DNA of 64,000 nt from Rhodobiaceae bacterium UBA4490 (GTDB lineage: Bacteria; Pseudomonadota; Alphaproteobacteria; Parvibaculales; Parvibaculaceae): assembly GCA_002389665.1 (NCBI GenBank), contig DGNO01000001.1, forward strand, positions 397,564 to 461,563, given 5' to 3'. A program made the position numbers and the translations under genes. A model generated the notes under the pieces. It was given only the letters and a program-made list of their open reading frames with translations, was not told the origin of the DNA and searched no databases. Positions 7,526-17,666 of the stretch are shown piece by piece; position 1 is the stretch's first letter; each line of letters starts with the position of its first letter.

Positions 7526-7765
7526 ATGGAACCGCAAGTGGCCGCACGCGAACCGGCAGAGATGGAACTTCAGGCCGGCAGGACTTATTTCTGGTGCCAA
7601 TGCGGGCTATCCAAGAAGCAGCCGCTCTGCGATGGCTCCCATAAGGGCAGCGGCATCGAACCCCTCGCCTATAAGGCCGAAAAGGATCAGAAGGTCTGGC
7701 TGTGCCAGTGCAAGCAGACCTCCCGTGCACCCTTCTGTGACGGCGCTCACAAGAAACTACCGTGA
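7526..7765 (+). CDS. Double CDGSH iron-sulfur protein
   Basis: 79 aa with two CDGSH [2Fe-2S] motifs: C24, C26, C35, H39 (WCQCGLSKKQPLCDGSH) and C60, C62, C71, H75 (LCQCKQTSRAPFCDGAH). Each cluster would have 3Cys–1His ligation, giving a redox-active, pH-sensitive centre as in mitoNEET relatives. The start has AGGGAGGA 5 nt upstream. There is no signal or membrane segment, so it should be a soluble electron carrier or Fe–S shuttle. It is divergent from the receiver-like gene and convergent with the GNAT gene. Confidence 0.92.
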   Translation: MEPQVAAREPAEMELQAGRTYFWCQCGLSKKQPLCDGSHKGSGIEPLAYKAEKDQKVWLCQCKQTSRAPFCDGAHKKLP

Positions 7766-7781
7766 AATCTATGCTGAACTC

Positions 7782-8225
7782 TTAGGCGAGCGGGCGCCGC
7801 CGCTGCATTACTTTCGCAGCTTCCGCCGCCTCCAGCGGTTCGAACCCGTGCTGGCGGTATAGCCCGTGCGCGTCGTCGGTCGCCAGCATCCAGCGGTTGA
7901 CGGTGGCAAGCCGGGGGTCGGCGAGGATGCAGGTCATCAGCCATTTGCCAAGCCCCTGCCCCTTATGGGCCTCTTCGATATAGATATCCGATATCCAGGC
8001 AAAGCGCGCATAGTCCGTCACCGCGCGGCCGAAGCCCACTTGGCCTTCGGATTTATGGTAAACGCCATAAACTCTGGAATTACAGATGCTTAGCCAGAGA
8101 TTTTCAGGTGAGCTTTTCGCTGCCCAGTAAGTGGCGCGAAGATTGGCGAGAATCCGGTCTTTATCGAGCCTTTCGGGATCGGTGGAAATTTCAAAATCAC
8201 ACTGTTCCCAAACGCTTATGCTCAT
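7782..8225 (-). CDS. GNAT-family N-acetyltransferase
   Basis: 147 aa. The acetyl-CoA pyrophosphate loop is present in IYIEEAHKGQGLGKWLM (about 81–97; Q/R-x-x-G-x-G), followed by the motif-B part LYRQHGFEPLE. It lies 3 bp after the MBL hydrolase gene on the same strand, so it is probably the last gene of the long housekeeping operon. The substrate is unknown; the short form resembles members that acetylate small amines. Confidence 0.85.
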   Translation of the reverse strand: MSISVWEQCDFEISTDPERLDKDRILANLRATYWAAKSSPENLWLSICNSRVYGVYHKSEGQVGFGRAVTDYARFAWISDIYIEEAHKGQGLGKWLMTCILADPRLATVNRWMLATDDAHGLYRQHGFEPLEAAEAAKVMQRRRPLA

Positions 8226-8228
8226 CTG

Positions 8229-9041
8229 TTAACCATAATTCTCAAACTCGAGCACCATTCCGTCATAGGCCGGCTCGATGCCTTCCGGCAGCTCCCGCTT
8301 CAAGGTCTGGTAGTCGAGATCGACATGCAGATTGGTGAGCACGCCGTGCGGTACTGCCAGCCGTTTCAGCCAGCCCACCGCCGTCTCGACATTGGAATGG
8401 GTCGGATGCGGCGTGTAACGCAGCGCGTCCACCACCCAGCACGACACGCCTTCCAGCATCTCGAAGCTTTCTTCCGGCAAGTCCACCAGATCGCTGGAAT
8501 AAGCGAAAGGGCCGATCCGGAACCCGAGAGAGCGAATGGCCCCATGATCCTGATCAAACGGCAACGCAGTGATCGGCCCGCCCTCGCCTTCGATCGTCAC
8601 CGGCTTGCCGACTTTGATGAGATGGCCGTGCAGGATCGGCGGATAGGACGAACCTTCCGGTGACTGGAAGCAATAGCCGAAACGGCTGGTGAGCACGTCC
8701 GAGGTGGGGCCGTCCATATAGACATCGACCCGCCGGCGCCGGTTGATCGCCACCATTCTCAGGTCGTCGATACCGTGCGCCTGATCGGCATGTTCATGGG
8801 TGTACAGCACCCCGTCCAGCCATTCGACGCCCGTATCAAGCAATTGCTCGCGCATATCCGGGGAGGTATCGACCAGCACGGTCGTTTTCTTGGCCGGATC
8901 GTCTTCCCAGCGCTCCAGAAGGATGGAGCAGCGGCGGCGCCGGTTCTTCGGCTCGTTGGGATCGCACGCGCCCCAATGCCCGCCAATACGCGGCACACCG
9001 CCCGAGGAGCCGGAGCCCAGGATCGTTACTTTCAGCGTCAT
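8229..9041 (-). CDS. MBL-fold hydrolase, PhnP-like
   Basis: 270 aa metallo-beta-lactamase-fold protein. The metal site is THEHADQAHG (81–90): H82, H84, D86, H89, with later ligands in SSDLVD and the C-terminal histidine region (TNLHVDLDY). The opening LGSGSSGGVPRIG and the HxHADQxHG motif are those of PhnP-like phosphodiesterases that hydrolyse cyclic phosphates. Its start overlaps the tatD stop (ATGA type). The tatD–MBL pair downstream of metG is conserved in Alphaproteobacteria, but its cellular substrate is not established. Confidence 0.88.
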   Translation of the reverse strand: MTLKVTILGSGSSGGVPRIGGHWGACDPNEPKNRRRRCSILLERWEDDPAKKTTVLVDTSPDMREQLLDTGVEWLDGVLYTHEHADQAHGIDDLRMVAINRRRRVDVYMDGPTSDVLTSRFGYCFQSPEGSSYPPILHGHLIKVGKPVTIEGEGGPITALPFDQDHGAIRSLGFRIGPFAYSSDLVDLPEESFEMLEGVSCWVVDALRYTPHPTHSNVETAVGWLKRLAVPHGVLTNLHVDLDYQTLKRELPEGIEPAYDGMVLEFENYG

Positions 9042-9835
9042 GCGGCCAGTGCCTCGCGCGGCACTTTGGTAAAGAGCCGGAAGAAATTATCGGTCGTGAC
9101 CCCGGCAAGCTCGCCCTCGCCCATGCCTTTGATTTCGGCGAGCTTGGCTGCGGTATGGACGACAAAGGAAGGTTCGTTGCGTTTGCCGCGCTCGGGCACA
9201 GGGGCAAGGTAAGGCGAATCCGTTTCGACCAGCAGCCGCTCGAGCGGCACATCCGCCGCCGTCTGGCGGATATCTTCGGCTGATTTGAAGGTCAGAATGC
9301 CGGAGAGGGAAATATAAAGCCCGAGATCGACCGCCTTCATGGCCAGCGCCCGCCCGGAAGAAAAGCAATGGAGAAGTCCAGGAAAGGCGCCTTCGGCCAT
9401 TTCCTCGGAAAGAATGCGGTCCGTGTCCGCATCCGCCTCGCGGGTATGGACGATGAGCGGCAGCCCCGTTTCCCGCGCCGCCCAGATATGGGAGCGGAAA
9501 TTCTTCTGCTGCGCCTCGCGCGGGCTGTGCTCGTAATAATAATCGAGCCCGGTTTCCCCGATGCCGACGACTTTCGGGTGGCGGGAAAGCTCGATCAGGC
9601 GGGCCGCATCCACCTCCGGCTCGCTTTCCGCTTCATGGGGGTGAATGCCCACGGTGCAGAAGATATTGTCATAGCGCTCGGCCACGGCGAGCACCTTGTC
9701 GAATTCGGTCACCTTGGTGCCGATCGTCACCATCAGGCCGACACCGGCCGCGCCCGCCCGTTTTACGATGGCGTCGGTCTCGCCGTCGAAATCCTTGAAA
9801 TCGAGATGGCAATGGCTGTCGACGAGAAGGTTCAT
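9038..9835 (-). CDS. tatD: TatD-family metal-dependent DNase
   Basis: 265 aa TIM-barrel hydrolase. Metal ligands: H8 and H10 in DSHCHLDF, the conserved Glu in [11 protein letters not shown], histidines in GIHPHEAE and LIVHTREAD, and the final Asp in [12 protein letters not shown]. TatD proteins are 3'–5' exonucleases linked to DNA repair. The gene overlaps both metG (4 bp) and the MBL gene (4 bp), so all three are translationally coupled. Confidence 0.93.
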   Translation of the reverse strand: MNLLVDSHCHLDFKDFDGETDAIVKRAGAAGVGLMVTIGTKVTEFDKVLAVAERYDNIFCTVGIHPHEAESEPEVDAARLIELSRHPKVVGIGETGLDYYYEHSPREAQQKNFRSHIWAARETGLPLIVHTREADADTDRILSEEMAEGAFPGLLHCFSSGRALAMKAVDLGLYISLSGILTFKSAEDIRQTAADVPLERLLVETDSPYLAPVPERGKRNEPSFVVHTAAKLAEIKGMGEGELAGVTTDNFFRLFTKVPREALAA

Positions 9836-11385
9836 GCCTGCCCCTTTTCCTCATCCACAAAACGCGGGAAGACGCCGCTCGGCGCAGGCAGCGCCGTGCC
9901 CGGCACAAGCTCAGCATCGAGGCTGGCAAAGCTGCGCGCTTCCGGCAGCACGGCCAAAAGGTCGAGCAGCTTCGCCGCCCCGCTCGGCACCACCGGCTGG
10001 GCCAGAATGGCAACGCGGCGGATCACCTCGGCGGTGACATAGAGCACCGTGCCCATGCGCGCGGGGTCCGTTTTCTTCAGCGCCCAGGGCTCCTGGCCAG
10101 CGAAATAGCGGTTGGCCTCGGCCACCGTGTCCCAGATGACGCCAAGCGCCTGATGGATCTGCTGACCGTCCATATGAACGCGCGCGGCGCCGAGCATGGC
10201 GCCTGCCTGGTCTAGAATGGCTTTGTCTTCCGCTGTCAACGCGCCCGGTTCCGGCACCTTGCCCTCCAGGTTCTTGGCGATCATCGACAAGGAGCGCTGC
10301 GCCAGATTGCCCAGATCGTTGGCAAGGTCAGCATTGATGCGGTTCACCACCGTCTCATGGCTGTAGCTGCCATCCTGGCCGAAGGGCACTTCACGGGCGA
10401 AGAAATAGCGGATCTGATCGGTGCCATAAGTCTGCGTGATCGTGAAAGGATCGATCACATTGCCCACCGACTTCGACATTTTCTCGCCGCGGTTGAAAAG
10501 GAAACCGTGGCCGTAAATGCGTTTCGGCAGATCGATCTCGGCGGCCATCAAAAGCGCCGGCCAGATCATCGCGTGAAAGCGCACGATGTCCTTGCCGATA
10601 ATGTGCACATCGGCCGGCCAGTAATGTTTGAAACTTTCCGATTCCACATTCGGATAGCCGACGCCGGTGATGTAATTCGTCAGCGCATCGACCCACACAT
10701 ACATGACGTGTTTGGGATCGCCCGGCACCGGCACGCCCCAATCGATCTTGGTGCGCGAGATGGACAGATCGTTGAGCCCGCGCTTCACGAAGGCCGCGAC
10801 TTCATTGCGCCGCGTCTCGGGCAGAATGAAATCCGGGTGCTTTTCGTAAAGCTCCAGCAGCCGATCCGCATAAGCGGAGAGGCGGAAGAAATAACTCTCC
10901 TCCTCGATCCATTCGACCGGCGTGCCCGTCGGCGCATATTTCTTGCCGTCGTCCCCGTCGCTCAGCTCGTCTTCGCCGTAATAGGCTTCGTCCCGCACCG
11001 AGTACCAGCCGGCATATTTATCGAGATAGATATCGCCCTTGGCGGCCAACTTCTCCCACAGCGTCTGCGCCGCCAGAATATGGCGCTGCTCGCTCGTGCG
11101 GATGAAATCGTCGTTGGAGATGTTCAGAACGGCGCACATTTTCTTGAAGAGCGGCGCCATTTCATCGGCCAGCTCTTGCGGGCTCACGCCGCGTTCCTTG
11201 GCGGTCTGCACCATCTTCTGCCCGTGGTCGTCCACGCCGGTCAGGAAATAGGTATCGACCCCGTCCAGCCGCTTGAAGCGCGCCAGAATATCCGTGGCAA
11301 TCGCTTCATAGGCATGGCCGATATGGGGCGGGCCATTGGGGTAGGAAATCGCCGTCGTGATGTAAAAGGCTTTGGGAGCCGTCAT
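9832..11385 (-). CDS. metG: Methionine–tRNA ligase
   Basis: 517 aa class I aminoacyl-tRNA synthetase; charges tRNA-Met. The HIGH motif is [10 protein letters not shown] (about 19–28) and the KMSKS loop is [10 protein letters not shown] (about 300). The connective peptide carries no CxxC zinc knuckle and there is no C-terminal dimerisation (tRNA-binding) domain, which is the short form typical of Alphaproteobacteria. It overlaps tatD by 4 bp and follows holB after a 28-bp gap. Confidence 0.97.
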   Translation of the reverse strand: MTAPKAFYITTAISYPNGPPHIGHAYEAIATDILARFKRLDGVDTYFLTGVDDHGQKMVQTAKERGVSPQELADEMAPLFKKMCAVLNISNDDFIRTSEQRHILAAQTLWEKLAAKGDIYLDKYAGWYSVRDEAYYGEDELSDGDDGKKYAPTGTPVEWIEEESYFFRLSAYADRLLELYEKHPDFILPETRRNEVAAFVKRGLNDLSISRTKIDWGVPVPGDPKHVMYVWVDALTNYITGVGYPNVESESFKHYWPADVHIIGKDIVRFHAMIWPALLMAAEIDLPKRIYGHGFLFNRGEKMSKSVGNVIDPFTITQTYGTDQIRYFFAREVPFGQDGSYSHETVVNRINADLANDLGNLAQRSLSMIAKNLEGKVPEPGALTAEDKAILDQAGAMLGAARVHMDGQQIHQALGVIWDTVAEANRYFAGQEPWALKKTDPARMGTVLYVTAEVIRRVAILAQPVVPSGAAKLLDLLAVLPEARSFASLDAELVPGTALPAPSGVFPRFVDEEKGQA

Positions 11386-11413
11386 ATCTGAACTTTACTT
11401 GCTGTGGCCGGGC

Positions 11414-12538
11414 TCAGGCCCGAACCGTCAATCCACGCGAGGCCGCCTCGATCAGCGAAAAAGCGTTCAAAATCACCAGCTTGCGGTCGGTGTTGAGCGC
11501 GTTCGCCCGGGCGGCCATCGCGCCGATCTTTTCCCATACCTCAACCCAGCGATCAAGGCCGCCGCCAAGACTGCTGCTTTGCCCGATCCGCGCCGCCAGC
11601 TCGCCCTCGCGCGGCAGTGTCGTGCTGTCCGGCCCTTGGGAGAGTGTGCGCACCAGCCGTGCCGCCCAGTCGCCGAGGAGTTCCAGCGCCATATCGAACT
11701 TGTCGTCCTGCCCGCGCCTCGCAGCCATATCGGCAAAAGCGTGCAGCGCCTTAATATCGAGCCGCGGCAGGCTGGAAAGCACCGTCATCATTTGCGTGTA
11801 AAGCTCGATACCCCCTGCAGCGGCAATGGAAAGCGCCCGGCCGGCGCTGCCTTCGGATAGCGCGGCAACAAGGGCGGCCTGTTCCGGGGCAAGGTCGGGC
11901 GCATGTTGCGCCAGAATGCGGTCGATCGCTTCGGGCGCGAGCGGCGTCAGCGCCAGCTTGCGGCAGCGCGAGCGGATGGTTGGCAGCAAGCGCCCCGGCT
12001 GATGGGAAATCAGAATGAAGAGACTTTTGGCGGGCGGCTCTTCGAGTACTTTCAAAAGCGCGTTCGCTGCATTGGCGTTCATCTCGTCGGCGCTATCGAC
12101 GATTGCCACACGCCAGCCCCCGCCCCCGGCGCTCTTGCCGAAGAACCCGGCCGTGCGGCGGACTTCTTCCACCGGGATGACGGTTTTCAGCTTCTTGGTT
12201 TTTTCATCCGCCGGGCGGCGCAGCAAGAGAAGGTCCATATGGCCGAGCCCGGCGATTTGCCGGAAAGTCGGATCGGCTTCATCCATCTGCAAGCTCGATA
12301 CGCCCATTGCTTTCGCCGTTTCCGCGTCGCCGTATTTCAAGACGAAGCGCGCCATGCGGTAGGCGAGCGTCGCTTTGCCGACGCCCTTCGGCCCCGTCAG
12401 CAGCCAGGCGTGATGCATGCGCCCGCTCATATAGGCATCAAGAAAAGCAGCCTCGGCTTTTTCCTGGCCGATCAGCTCGCTCGTCTCGCGCGGCGCGGGA
12501 AGATCGCCCTGCCGGTCGGCTTCCGGTAGCTCGCTCAT
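11414..12538 (-). CDS. holB: DNA polymerase III subunit delta'
   Basis: 374 aa clamp-loader subunit. The AAA+ P-loop region reads LLTGPKGVGKATLAYRM; the Thr/Ser after the lysine is Ala, consistent with a delta' that does not hydrolyse ATP. Sensor 1 region: LFILISHQPGRLLPTIRSRC. The zinc-module cysteines of E. coli delta' are missing, as in many alphaproteobacterial forms. It overlaps tmk by 4 bp, the usual arrangement. Confidence 0.93.
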   Translation of the reverse strand: MSELPEADRQGDLPAPRETSELIGQEKAEAAFLDAYMSGRMHHAWLLTGPKGVGKATLAYRMARFVLKYGDAETAKAMGVSSLQMDEADPTFRQIAGLGHMDLLLLRRPADEKTKKLKTVIPVEEVRRTAGFFGKSAGGGGWRVAIVDSADEMNANAANALLKVLEEPPAKSLFILISHQPGRLLPTIRSRCRKLALTPLAPEAIDRILAQHAPDLAPEQAALVAALSEGSAGRALSIAAAGGIELYTQMMTVLSSLPRLDIKALHAFADMAARRGQDDKFDMALELLGDWAARLVRTLSQGPDSTTLPREGELAARIGQSSSLGGGLDRWVEVWEKIGAMAARANALNTDRKLVILNAFSLIEAASRGLTVRA

Positions 12539-13182
12539 GCCGTCTCCTTCAGGCCGAAATGGCGTGTGACTGCGGCAATCATCGCTGCCGTCACCGCATC
12601 CATGTCTTGTCCCGCATCGATCACCACGCAGCGCTCCGGCGCTTTCTTGGCAATGTCGAGAAAAGCGGCGCGCAGGCGTTCGTGAAAGGCCTTGTCCATG
12701 CCTTCATAACGGTCCTCGCCGCCAGCGCGCGACGCGGCGCGCTTCAGGCCCTCTTCGACCGGCAGATCGAAAATCAGCGTGAGTTCCGGTCCCTCATCCC
12801 CCACCACAAGATCGTAGAGTGTCTGAATAAAGGCGGGGCCGAGTCCATGCCCATAGCCTTGATAGGCCATGGATGAGTCCGCGAAACGGTCGCAGAGCAC
12901 CCAGCGGCCTTCTTTAAGCGCCGGGCGGATGGTGCGCGCCAAGTGGTCGGCGCGGGCAGCGAAATGGAGCAGCGCTTCGGTTTTGCCGTCCCAGCGGTCC
13001 GCATCGCCTTCCACCAGCAATTTGCGGATCACCTCGCCGCCGGGGGAGCCGCCCGGCTCGCGGGTTTTGACGGCGTCGATGCTGCGCCCGGAAAGCCACT
13101 CGGCAAGGCGCGCGATCTGCGTCGACTTGCCGGCGCCTTCGCCGCCTTCGAAGCTGATGAAATGCCCGCGCGTTCCGCTCAC
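12535..13182 (-). CDS. tmk: Thymidylate kinase
   Basis: 215 aa. Phosphorylates dTMP to dTDP. P-loop FEGGEGAGKSTQ (12–23), DRF motif CDRFADSSMAYQGYG and a lid rich in Gly/Arg (ASRAGGEDRYE) are present. The lid arginines and the E in the P-loop suggest an E. coli-type (type II) enzyme. It lies between dac and holB in the leftward operon. Confidence 0.97.
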   Translation of the reverse strand: MSGTRGHFISFEGGEGAGKSTQIARLAEWLSGRSIDAVKTREPGGSPGGEVIRKLLVEGDADRWDGKTEALLHFAARADHLARTIRPALKEGRWVLCDRFADSSMAYQGYGHGLGPAFIQTLYDLVVGDEGPELTLIFDLPVEEGLKRAASRAGGEDRYEGMDKAFHERLRAAFLDIAKKAPERCVVIDAGQDMDAVTAAMIAAVTRHFGLKETA

Positions 13183-13204
13183 TGGCCCCCGCTCGCTGGA
13201 CCCG

Positions 13205-14377
13205 TTATTGGCCCATGATCATTTGTTTGAGGGAAGCGATCGCGCGCCCGAAAAGGCCCTGCTGCTCGACATCGGCTCCCGCCACAAGCGGAATGCGCCG
13301 TGTCGGCATATCGGGCGCTGTGACGACGAGTGTGCCCGCCTGTTCACCAGCGGTGATCGGCGCCTGCAGAGGGCCGTTCCACTCGGCGGTGACTTTCATG
13401 TCCTTGCGCGCGTCGCGCGTCATGATGATCGTCACGTCCTCGGTGACGACGAGCGGCACCTTGTCGTAGACGCCCTGCCAGACATCGGCATTTTCGACCA
13501 CCGAACCTGAGGCATAAAGATCGTATTCCTTGAACTCGCGGAAGCCCCATTCCATCAGCTTCTGGCTTTCTTCCGAGCGCTCGCGCTCCGAGCCGAGCCC
13601 GTTCACCACCATGATGAGCCGTCGGTCGCCCCGCTCGGCGGAGGCGACAAGGCCATAGCCGCTGTCTTCCGTATGGCCGGTTTTCAGCCCGTCCACACCC
13701 ATGCCGAGATAGAGAAGCGGGTTGCGGTTGTGCTGCGTGATGCCGTTCCAGGTGAACTCGGTTTCCGCGAAATAGGGATAGTATTCAGGCAGATCGTAGA
13801 TCATGTGCCGGGCAAGGATCGCGAGTTCCCGCGCGGTCATTTTCTGGTCCGGGTCGGGCCAGCCTGTGGAATTGGCGAAGGTCGCCTTGTCCATGCCGAT
13901 CTCCCGTGCGCGGTCGGTCATGGCTTCGGCAAATGCGGCCTCGGAGCCTTTCAGCCCTTCGGCAATGGCGATGCAGGCATCGTTGCCCGATTGTACGATG
14001 ACACCCTGGATCAGGTCTTTCACCGGAATGCGCGAATGAACTTTCGCGAACATGGTCGAAGAACCCGACGCCGCCCCGCCCTTACGCCAGGCGTTTTCGG
14101 AGATGGTGAATTCATCCTCAAGGCTGATCCGGTCTTCCTTAAGTGCTTCGAACAGCATCGTCATGGTCATGAGCTTCGACATGCTGGCCGGGCTCATCAG
14201 TTCGTCGCCTTTTTTCTCGTAAAGAATGGCGCCGGTTTCCCCGTCCATGAGAACGGCATATTCCGCCTTGGTTTCAAAGGAGGCGTAGGCGCCGGTGGCG
14301 CCAGCGGCCAGGGTGAAAGCCGCGACGGTGAAAACGAGAAACGAAAAGCGTGCCGCCTGAATGTAGGAACGGATCAT
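13205..14377 (-). CDS. D-alanyl-D-alanine carboxypeptidase (PBP5/6 type)
   Basis: 390 aa from ATG 14377, which has AGGAGT 4 nt upstream; a longer frame starting at 14425 lacks one. An N-terminal signal peptide (FLVFTVAAFTLAAGATGAYA) is followed by the three penicillin-binding motifs: SMSK, SGN (VQSGNDAC) and KTG (DGLKTGHTEDSG). A beta-rich PBP5_C domain and a short amphipathic tail (FGRAIASLKQMIMG) that could anchor it to the periplasmic face of the inner membrane close the protein. It trims peptidoglycan pentapeptides. It is followed by tmk after 22 bp. Confidence 0.95.
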   Translation of the reverse strand: MIRSYIQAARFSFLVFTVAAFTLAAGATGAYASFETKAEYAVLMDGETGAILYEKKGDELMSPASMSKLMTMTMLFEALKEDRISLEDEFTISENAWRKGGAASGSSTMFAKVHSRIPVKDLIQGVIVQSGNDACIAIAEGLKGSEAAFAEAMTDRAREIGMDKATFANSTGWPDPDQKMTARELAILARHMIYDLPEYYPYFAETEFTWNGITQHNRNPLLYLGMGVDGLKTGHTEDSGYGLVASAERGDRRLIMVVNGLGSERERSEESQKLMEWGFREFKEYDLYASGSVVENADVWQGVYDKVPLVVTEDVTIIMTRDARKDMKVTAEWNGPLQAPITAGEQAGTLVVTAPDMPTRRIPLVAGADVEQQGLFGRAIASLKQMIMGQ

Positions 14378-14449
14378 AATACTCCTGCCCGATAGCTGTC
14401 CGGTGCCGGTGAGCCCGGCTCGCAAGCCGGGAGTTTAGAAAGTCGGCGC

Positions 14450-15499
14450 TTATTCCACAATGATGCGGGCGCCGTGATGTCCTTTATCGACCACGCTATT
14501 GAGCAGCGTGTCGGCCATCTCCACGTTATTGGCCGGAACCCGCACGCGGTAAAGCGTGCGCCCGGAGACATTGACCGGCGTGACGGTCACATCGCCGAGC
14601 GCGGCAAGCTCGCTTTGCACGAGCTGCGCATTCTCGATGCTGGAGAACGCCCCGGCCTGAACGTAGAGCTGGTTGGGCCCTGCCACCGGCACGACATCGA
14701 CGCCGGGTTGCGGGGAAACAGGATCGTCTCTGACGGGCTGCATTCCGTCGGCGGGCGCGGATGAGATCGGCGCCATCGTGGCTTTCGGGGTGGAAGCTGC
14801 CTGACTGCCCGCCAGCGCGGCCGTCTGCACATTACCCGTCGGCACCGGCTTCAGCGACTCTACCGGTGTCTCGGGCGCCGGCATGACGAAGCTTTCCTTG
14901 GCCGAGGCCACCTGCACTGGCGGCTCGCCCGGCAGCGGCGCGCGGCTGAGATATTGTACCCGCACTTTTGCGGTGCCCTGTTTCAGATAGCCGAGAAGTT
15001 CAGCGGCCCGGCGCGAGAGGTCGATCTCGCGTCCTTTGGCGAAGGGGCCGCGGTCATTGATCCGCACGACGAGCGAGCGCCCGTTCTCCAAATTCGTCAC
15101 CCGCGCCAGCACCGGCATGGGCAAAGTGGGATGGGCCGCGCTGATCGCATTCATGTCGAAGATTTCGCCATTCGCGGTCGGTTTGCCGTGAAATTGCGGC
15201 CCATACCAGGAGGCAATACCCGTGGAATCGTACGTCTCGTCCTCGGCGGGATAATACCAGACGTCAAAAATCTGATAGGGCGAACCGACCTTATAGACGC
15301 CGCCCGCACCGGAAGGCTGGCCGTCCCGCATCACCGATTTGGCGACATGGGTGCCAAGCTGTGTTTCGGCGCAGCCGCTCAAAAAGAGCGCTGCCGCCAC
15401 AATCAAAACCGGGAAAAACATCCATCGGCTCTGGAAGAGGCGTGCCGCCCCCGCCGAGTCGGATACCGCCGCCGAATCCGCCTTGCCAGATAAGCTCAT
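14450..15499 (-). CDS. rlpA: RlpA-family septal ring lytic transglycosylase lipoprotein
   Basis: 349 aa from ATG 15499. A lipobox LSGC follows a hydrophobic stretch (FFPVLIVAAALFLSGC), so it should be a lipoprotein. The double-psi beta-barrel spans about residues 90–175 (GIASWYGPQFHGKPTANGE; ARVTNLENGRSLVVRINDRG). A Pro/Ala linker leads to a C-terminal SPOR domain (LYVQAGAFSSIENAQLVQSE) that binds denuded glycan at division sites. The N-terminus before the hydrophobic segment is long for a lipoprotein, so an internal start is possible. First gene of the leftward operon. Confidence 0.9.
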   Translation of the reverse strand: MSLSGKADSAAVSDSAGAARLFQSRWMFFPVLIVAAALFLSGCAETQLGTHVAKSVMRDGQPSGAGGVYKVGSPYQIFDVWYYPAEDETYDSTGIASWYGPQFHGKPTANGEIFDMNAISAAHPTLPMPVLARVTNLENGRSLVVRINDRGPFAKGREIDLSRRAAELLGYLKQGTAKVRVQYLSRAPLPGEPPVQVASAKESFVMPAPETPVESLKPVPTGNVQTAALAGSQAASTPKATMAPISSAPADGMQPVRDDPVSPQPGVDVVPVAGPNQLYVQAGAFSSIENAQLVQSELAALGDVTVTPVNVSGRTLYRVRVPANNVEMADTLLNSVVDKGHHGARIIVE

Positions 15500-15717
15500 G
15501 ATCGCGCTCTTGTCTCCTGCTTGGCCCCCGTCAGGCCGCCTGAAAGCGGCCCGGCCCGCATGAACACTCGAATCATACAGAAAGAAAGTCACCACGTCCT
15601 TACTCTATCTCAAAACCGGCGGGCGGGGAAAAGTCGGCTTCTCCGCGCATTCCGGGGAAAATCCACCGTTCAAAGAGCCCGGATGACGCCCTGCTCCTTT
15701 GCCCCTATAAGAACCTC

Positions 15718-17073
15718 ATGAGTAAGACAGCCAAACCCGCAGAAAACCTGCCGGATAGCCTAACCGCAGGCCTGACCCGCCTTGTCCGGCAAAAGCCCGT
15801 CGGCCCACACGATCTCGATATGGCCGCGCTTTTCGTGCTGGACGCGGTGGCCAACATTCTGGGCGGGCGAAACTCGGAGCCCGGCCGCACGCTCCTTGCC
15901 TGGTGGAATGAGGCTCTCTCCGGCAATAGCGGGGCCGATGCCGGGCGCTGGACCTTTCTCATGGGCGCGCTTTGCCACATTCTGGAAACCGACGATCTTC
16001 ACCGCACCTCCGTGGTCCATCCGGGCTGCGTCGTTGTTCCCGCCGCCTGGGCGCTGGCAAAGCGCCCCGGCGCTGAGGTGGAGGGCCCGGCGTTCCTGAC
16101 CGCCGTTCTGCATGGCTTTGAAGCGGCGACACGGGTCGGCATGGCCGTGGGCGCGGCGCATTACAAAATCTGGCATAACACGGCGACCTGCGGGCCCTTT
16201 GGCTCGGCCATGGCGGGCGCGCATCTTCTGGGCCTCAGCGAAGCGCAAACCGTGCATGCGCTCGGCAATGCGGGCAGCCAGTCCTCGGGCCTGTGGCAGT
16301 TTCTGGAAACCGGCGCCATGACGAAGCATCTTCATGCAGGCCATGCGGCGGAAGCGGGCCTGCGCGCCGCGGAACTTGCGAAAGTCGGCTTTACCGGCCC
16401 GCCGAAAATCCTGGAAGGCGAGAAAGGCTTTTTCCGCGCCGCCTGCCCGGACGCAAAACCCGGCGCGGTGCTGGCCGACGCCGATGCGCCCTGGCAATTG
16501 ACGCTCACCTCGATCAAGCCCTGGCCCTCCTGCCGTCACACCCATCCGGCCATCGATGCGGCGGGCGGTCTGCGCGCGCGGCTGAAGGCGGCAGGTGCGG
16601 CGGCTGAAGACATTATGAAAGTCGAGGCGGATGTCTATCAGGCGGCCATCGATGTTTGCGACCGCCCTTCCCCGGATACCGATTACGACGCGAAATTCTC
16701 GCTCCAGCACGCGGTGGCCGTGGCGCTGCTGCGGGACAAGGTGGATTTCGACGCCTTCGGACCCAAAGAGCGAGATCATGCCCGCGCGCTGGCCGCCCGC
16801 GTCGAGCTGCGCGCCGCCCAGCCTTATGACGGCGCCTACCCCATTTCCTGGGGCAGCGCGGTGCGCGTGCATCTGAAATCCGGCGAAGTGCTGGAAGAGA
16901 CCCGCAAAAGCGCCAAGGGCGATCCGGAAGCGCCGCTCGAGCGGGATGAGATGATCGAAAAAGCCGCCATGCTCATGCGTCATGGCGGCGTTGCGGAGCC
17001 GGACAGGCTGATCGAAGACATTCTCGCCCTCGCCCAGCCGGGCAGCGCGCTGCCGGTTCTCGATATCGTCTGA
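15718..17073 (+). CDS. MmgE/PrpD family protein
   Basis: 451 aa. The family includes 2-methylcitrate dehydratase (PrpD), cis-aconitate decarboxylase and iminodisuccinate epimerase. Family marks: the N-terminal helical domain with HILETDDLHRTSVVHPGCVV, the strongly conserved GTMTKHLHAGHAA-like block (here ETGAMTKHLHAGHAAEAGL) and PWPSCRHTHPAIDA in the C-terminal domain. There are no prpB/prpC genes nearby, so a methylcitrate role is not supported by context. Stand-alone gene with its own promoter region shared with rlpA. Confidence 0.88.
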   Translation: MSKTAKPAENLPDSLTAGLTRLVRQKPVGPHDLDMAALFVLDAVANILGGRNSEPGRTLLAWWNEALSGNSGADAGRWTFLMGALCHILETDDLHRTSVVHPGCVVVPAAWALAKRPGAEVEGPAFLTAVLHGFEAATRVGMAVGAAHYKIWHNTATCGPFGSAMAGAHLLGLSEAQTVHALGNAGSQSSGLWQFLETGAMTKHLHAGHAAEAGLRAAELAKVGFTGPPKILEGEKGFFRAACPDAKPGAVLADADAPWQLTLTSIKPWPSCRHTHPAIDAAGGLRARLKAAGAAAEDIMKVEADVYQAAIDVCDRPSPDTDYDAKFSLQHAVAVALLRDKVDFDAFGPKERDHARALAARVELRAAQPYDGAYPISWGSAVRVHLKSGEVLEETRKSAKGDPEAPLERDEMIEKAAMLMRHGGVAEPDRLIEDILALAQPGSALPVLDIV

Positions 17074-17096
17074 AAGTAGCCGAGGCCTGAAACGCC

Positions 17097-17420
17097 TTAG
17101 CCGCCGATGCCCGCAATATGTGTCAGATAGAGCTGGGCTGCTGCGCCGATGAGGAGCGGACCCCAGAGCCAGCTCGTGCGCCAGAGGAAGCTGCGCTTCT
17201 TCTTGGCCTTTGCTTTCTTACCGCCGCTCTCTTCGCTGCTGCCCTCTGCCCCTGCACTCTCTTGCGCAGCGTCTGCTGCCGCGCTGCTCAATGAGCGCGT
17301 GGCAACCGGCGTCTCCGGCGCGGGTAACCTATATTCGGTGATAAAGGAACGGGCGATGTACAGCCCCAGCACCATCATCGCGATTGCCGGGACCCACCAC
17401 TCAGTAAGATTGAACTCCAT
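17097..17420 (-). CDS. Small membrane protein of unknown function
   Basis: 107 aa. One membrane helix near the N-terminus (VPAIAMMVLGLYIARSF) and one near the C-terminus (LWGPLLIGAAAQLYLTH) flank a low-complexity middle rich in Ala/Ser/Glu and then Lys (GGKKAKAKKKRS). The charged middle is probably cytoplasmic. I do not recognise a family. It is convergent with the MmgE/PrpD gene. Confidence 0.6.
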   Translation of the reverse strand: MEFNLTEWWVPAIAMMVLGLYIARSFITEYRLPAPETPVATRSLSSAAADAAQESAGAEGSSEESGGKKAKAKKKRSFLWRTSWLWGPLLIGAAAQLYLTHIAGIGG

Positions 17421-17666
17421 CGGTACTACTCTTGATCATTTCCCCCCTGAGGGCCGCCTTAACATGGGCGTACCTCTTTGGCTGCATATTGGCAAAAAAG
17501 CCTGCCCCCCGCAAAACAACAATGATTTGTTCGCGAAGCCCTTGTTTTTGAGGTGTTTTTTCGCCTGAGAGCCGGGCAAAAGAGGGAGGACAAGCCCGCT
17601 TTGCCTGTGATATAGCCTGCCGCACCGCCGGGGCGCGCAACCAGCCCCTATCCGTGGCGGGCTTTT

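Noticed and set aside
11414..12538. holB P-loop with Ala after the Lys taken as a broken ATPase
   Set aside because: Delta' subunits normally lack ATPase activity, so this is expected for the family.
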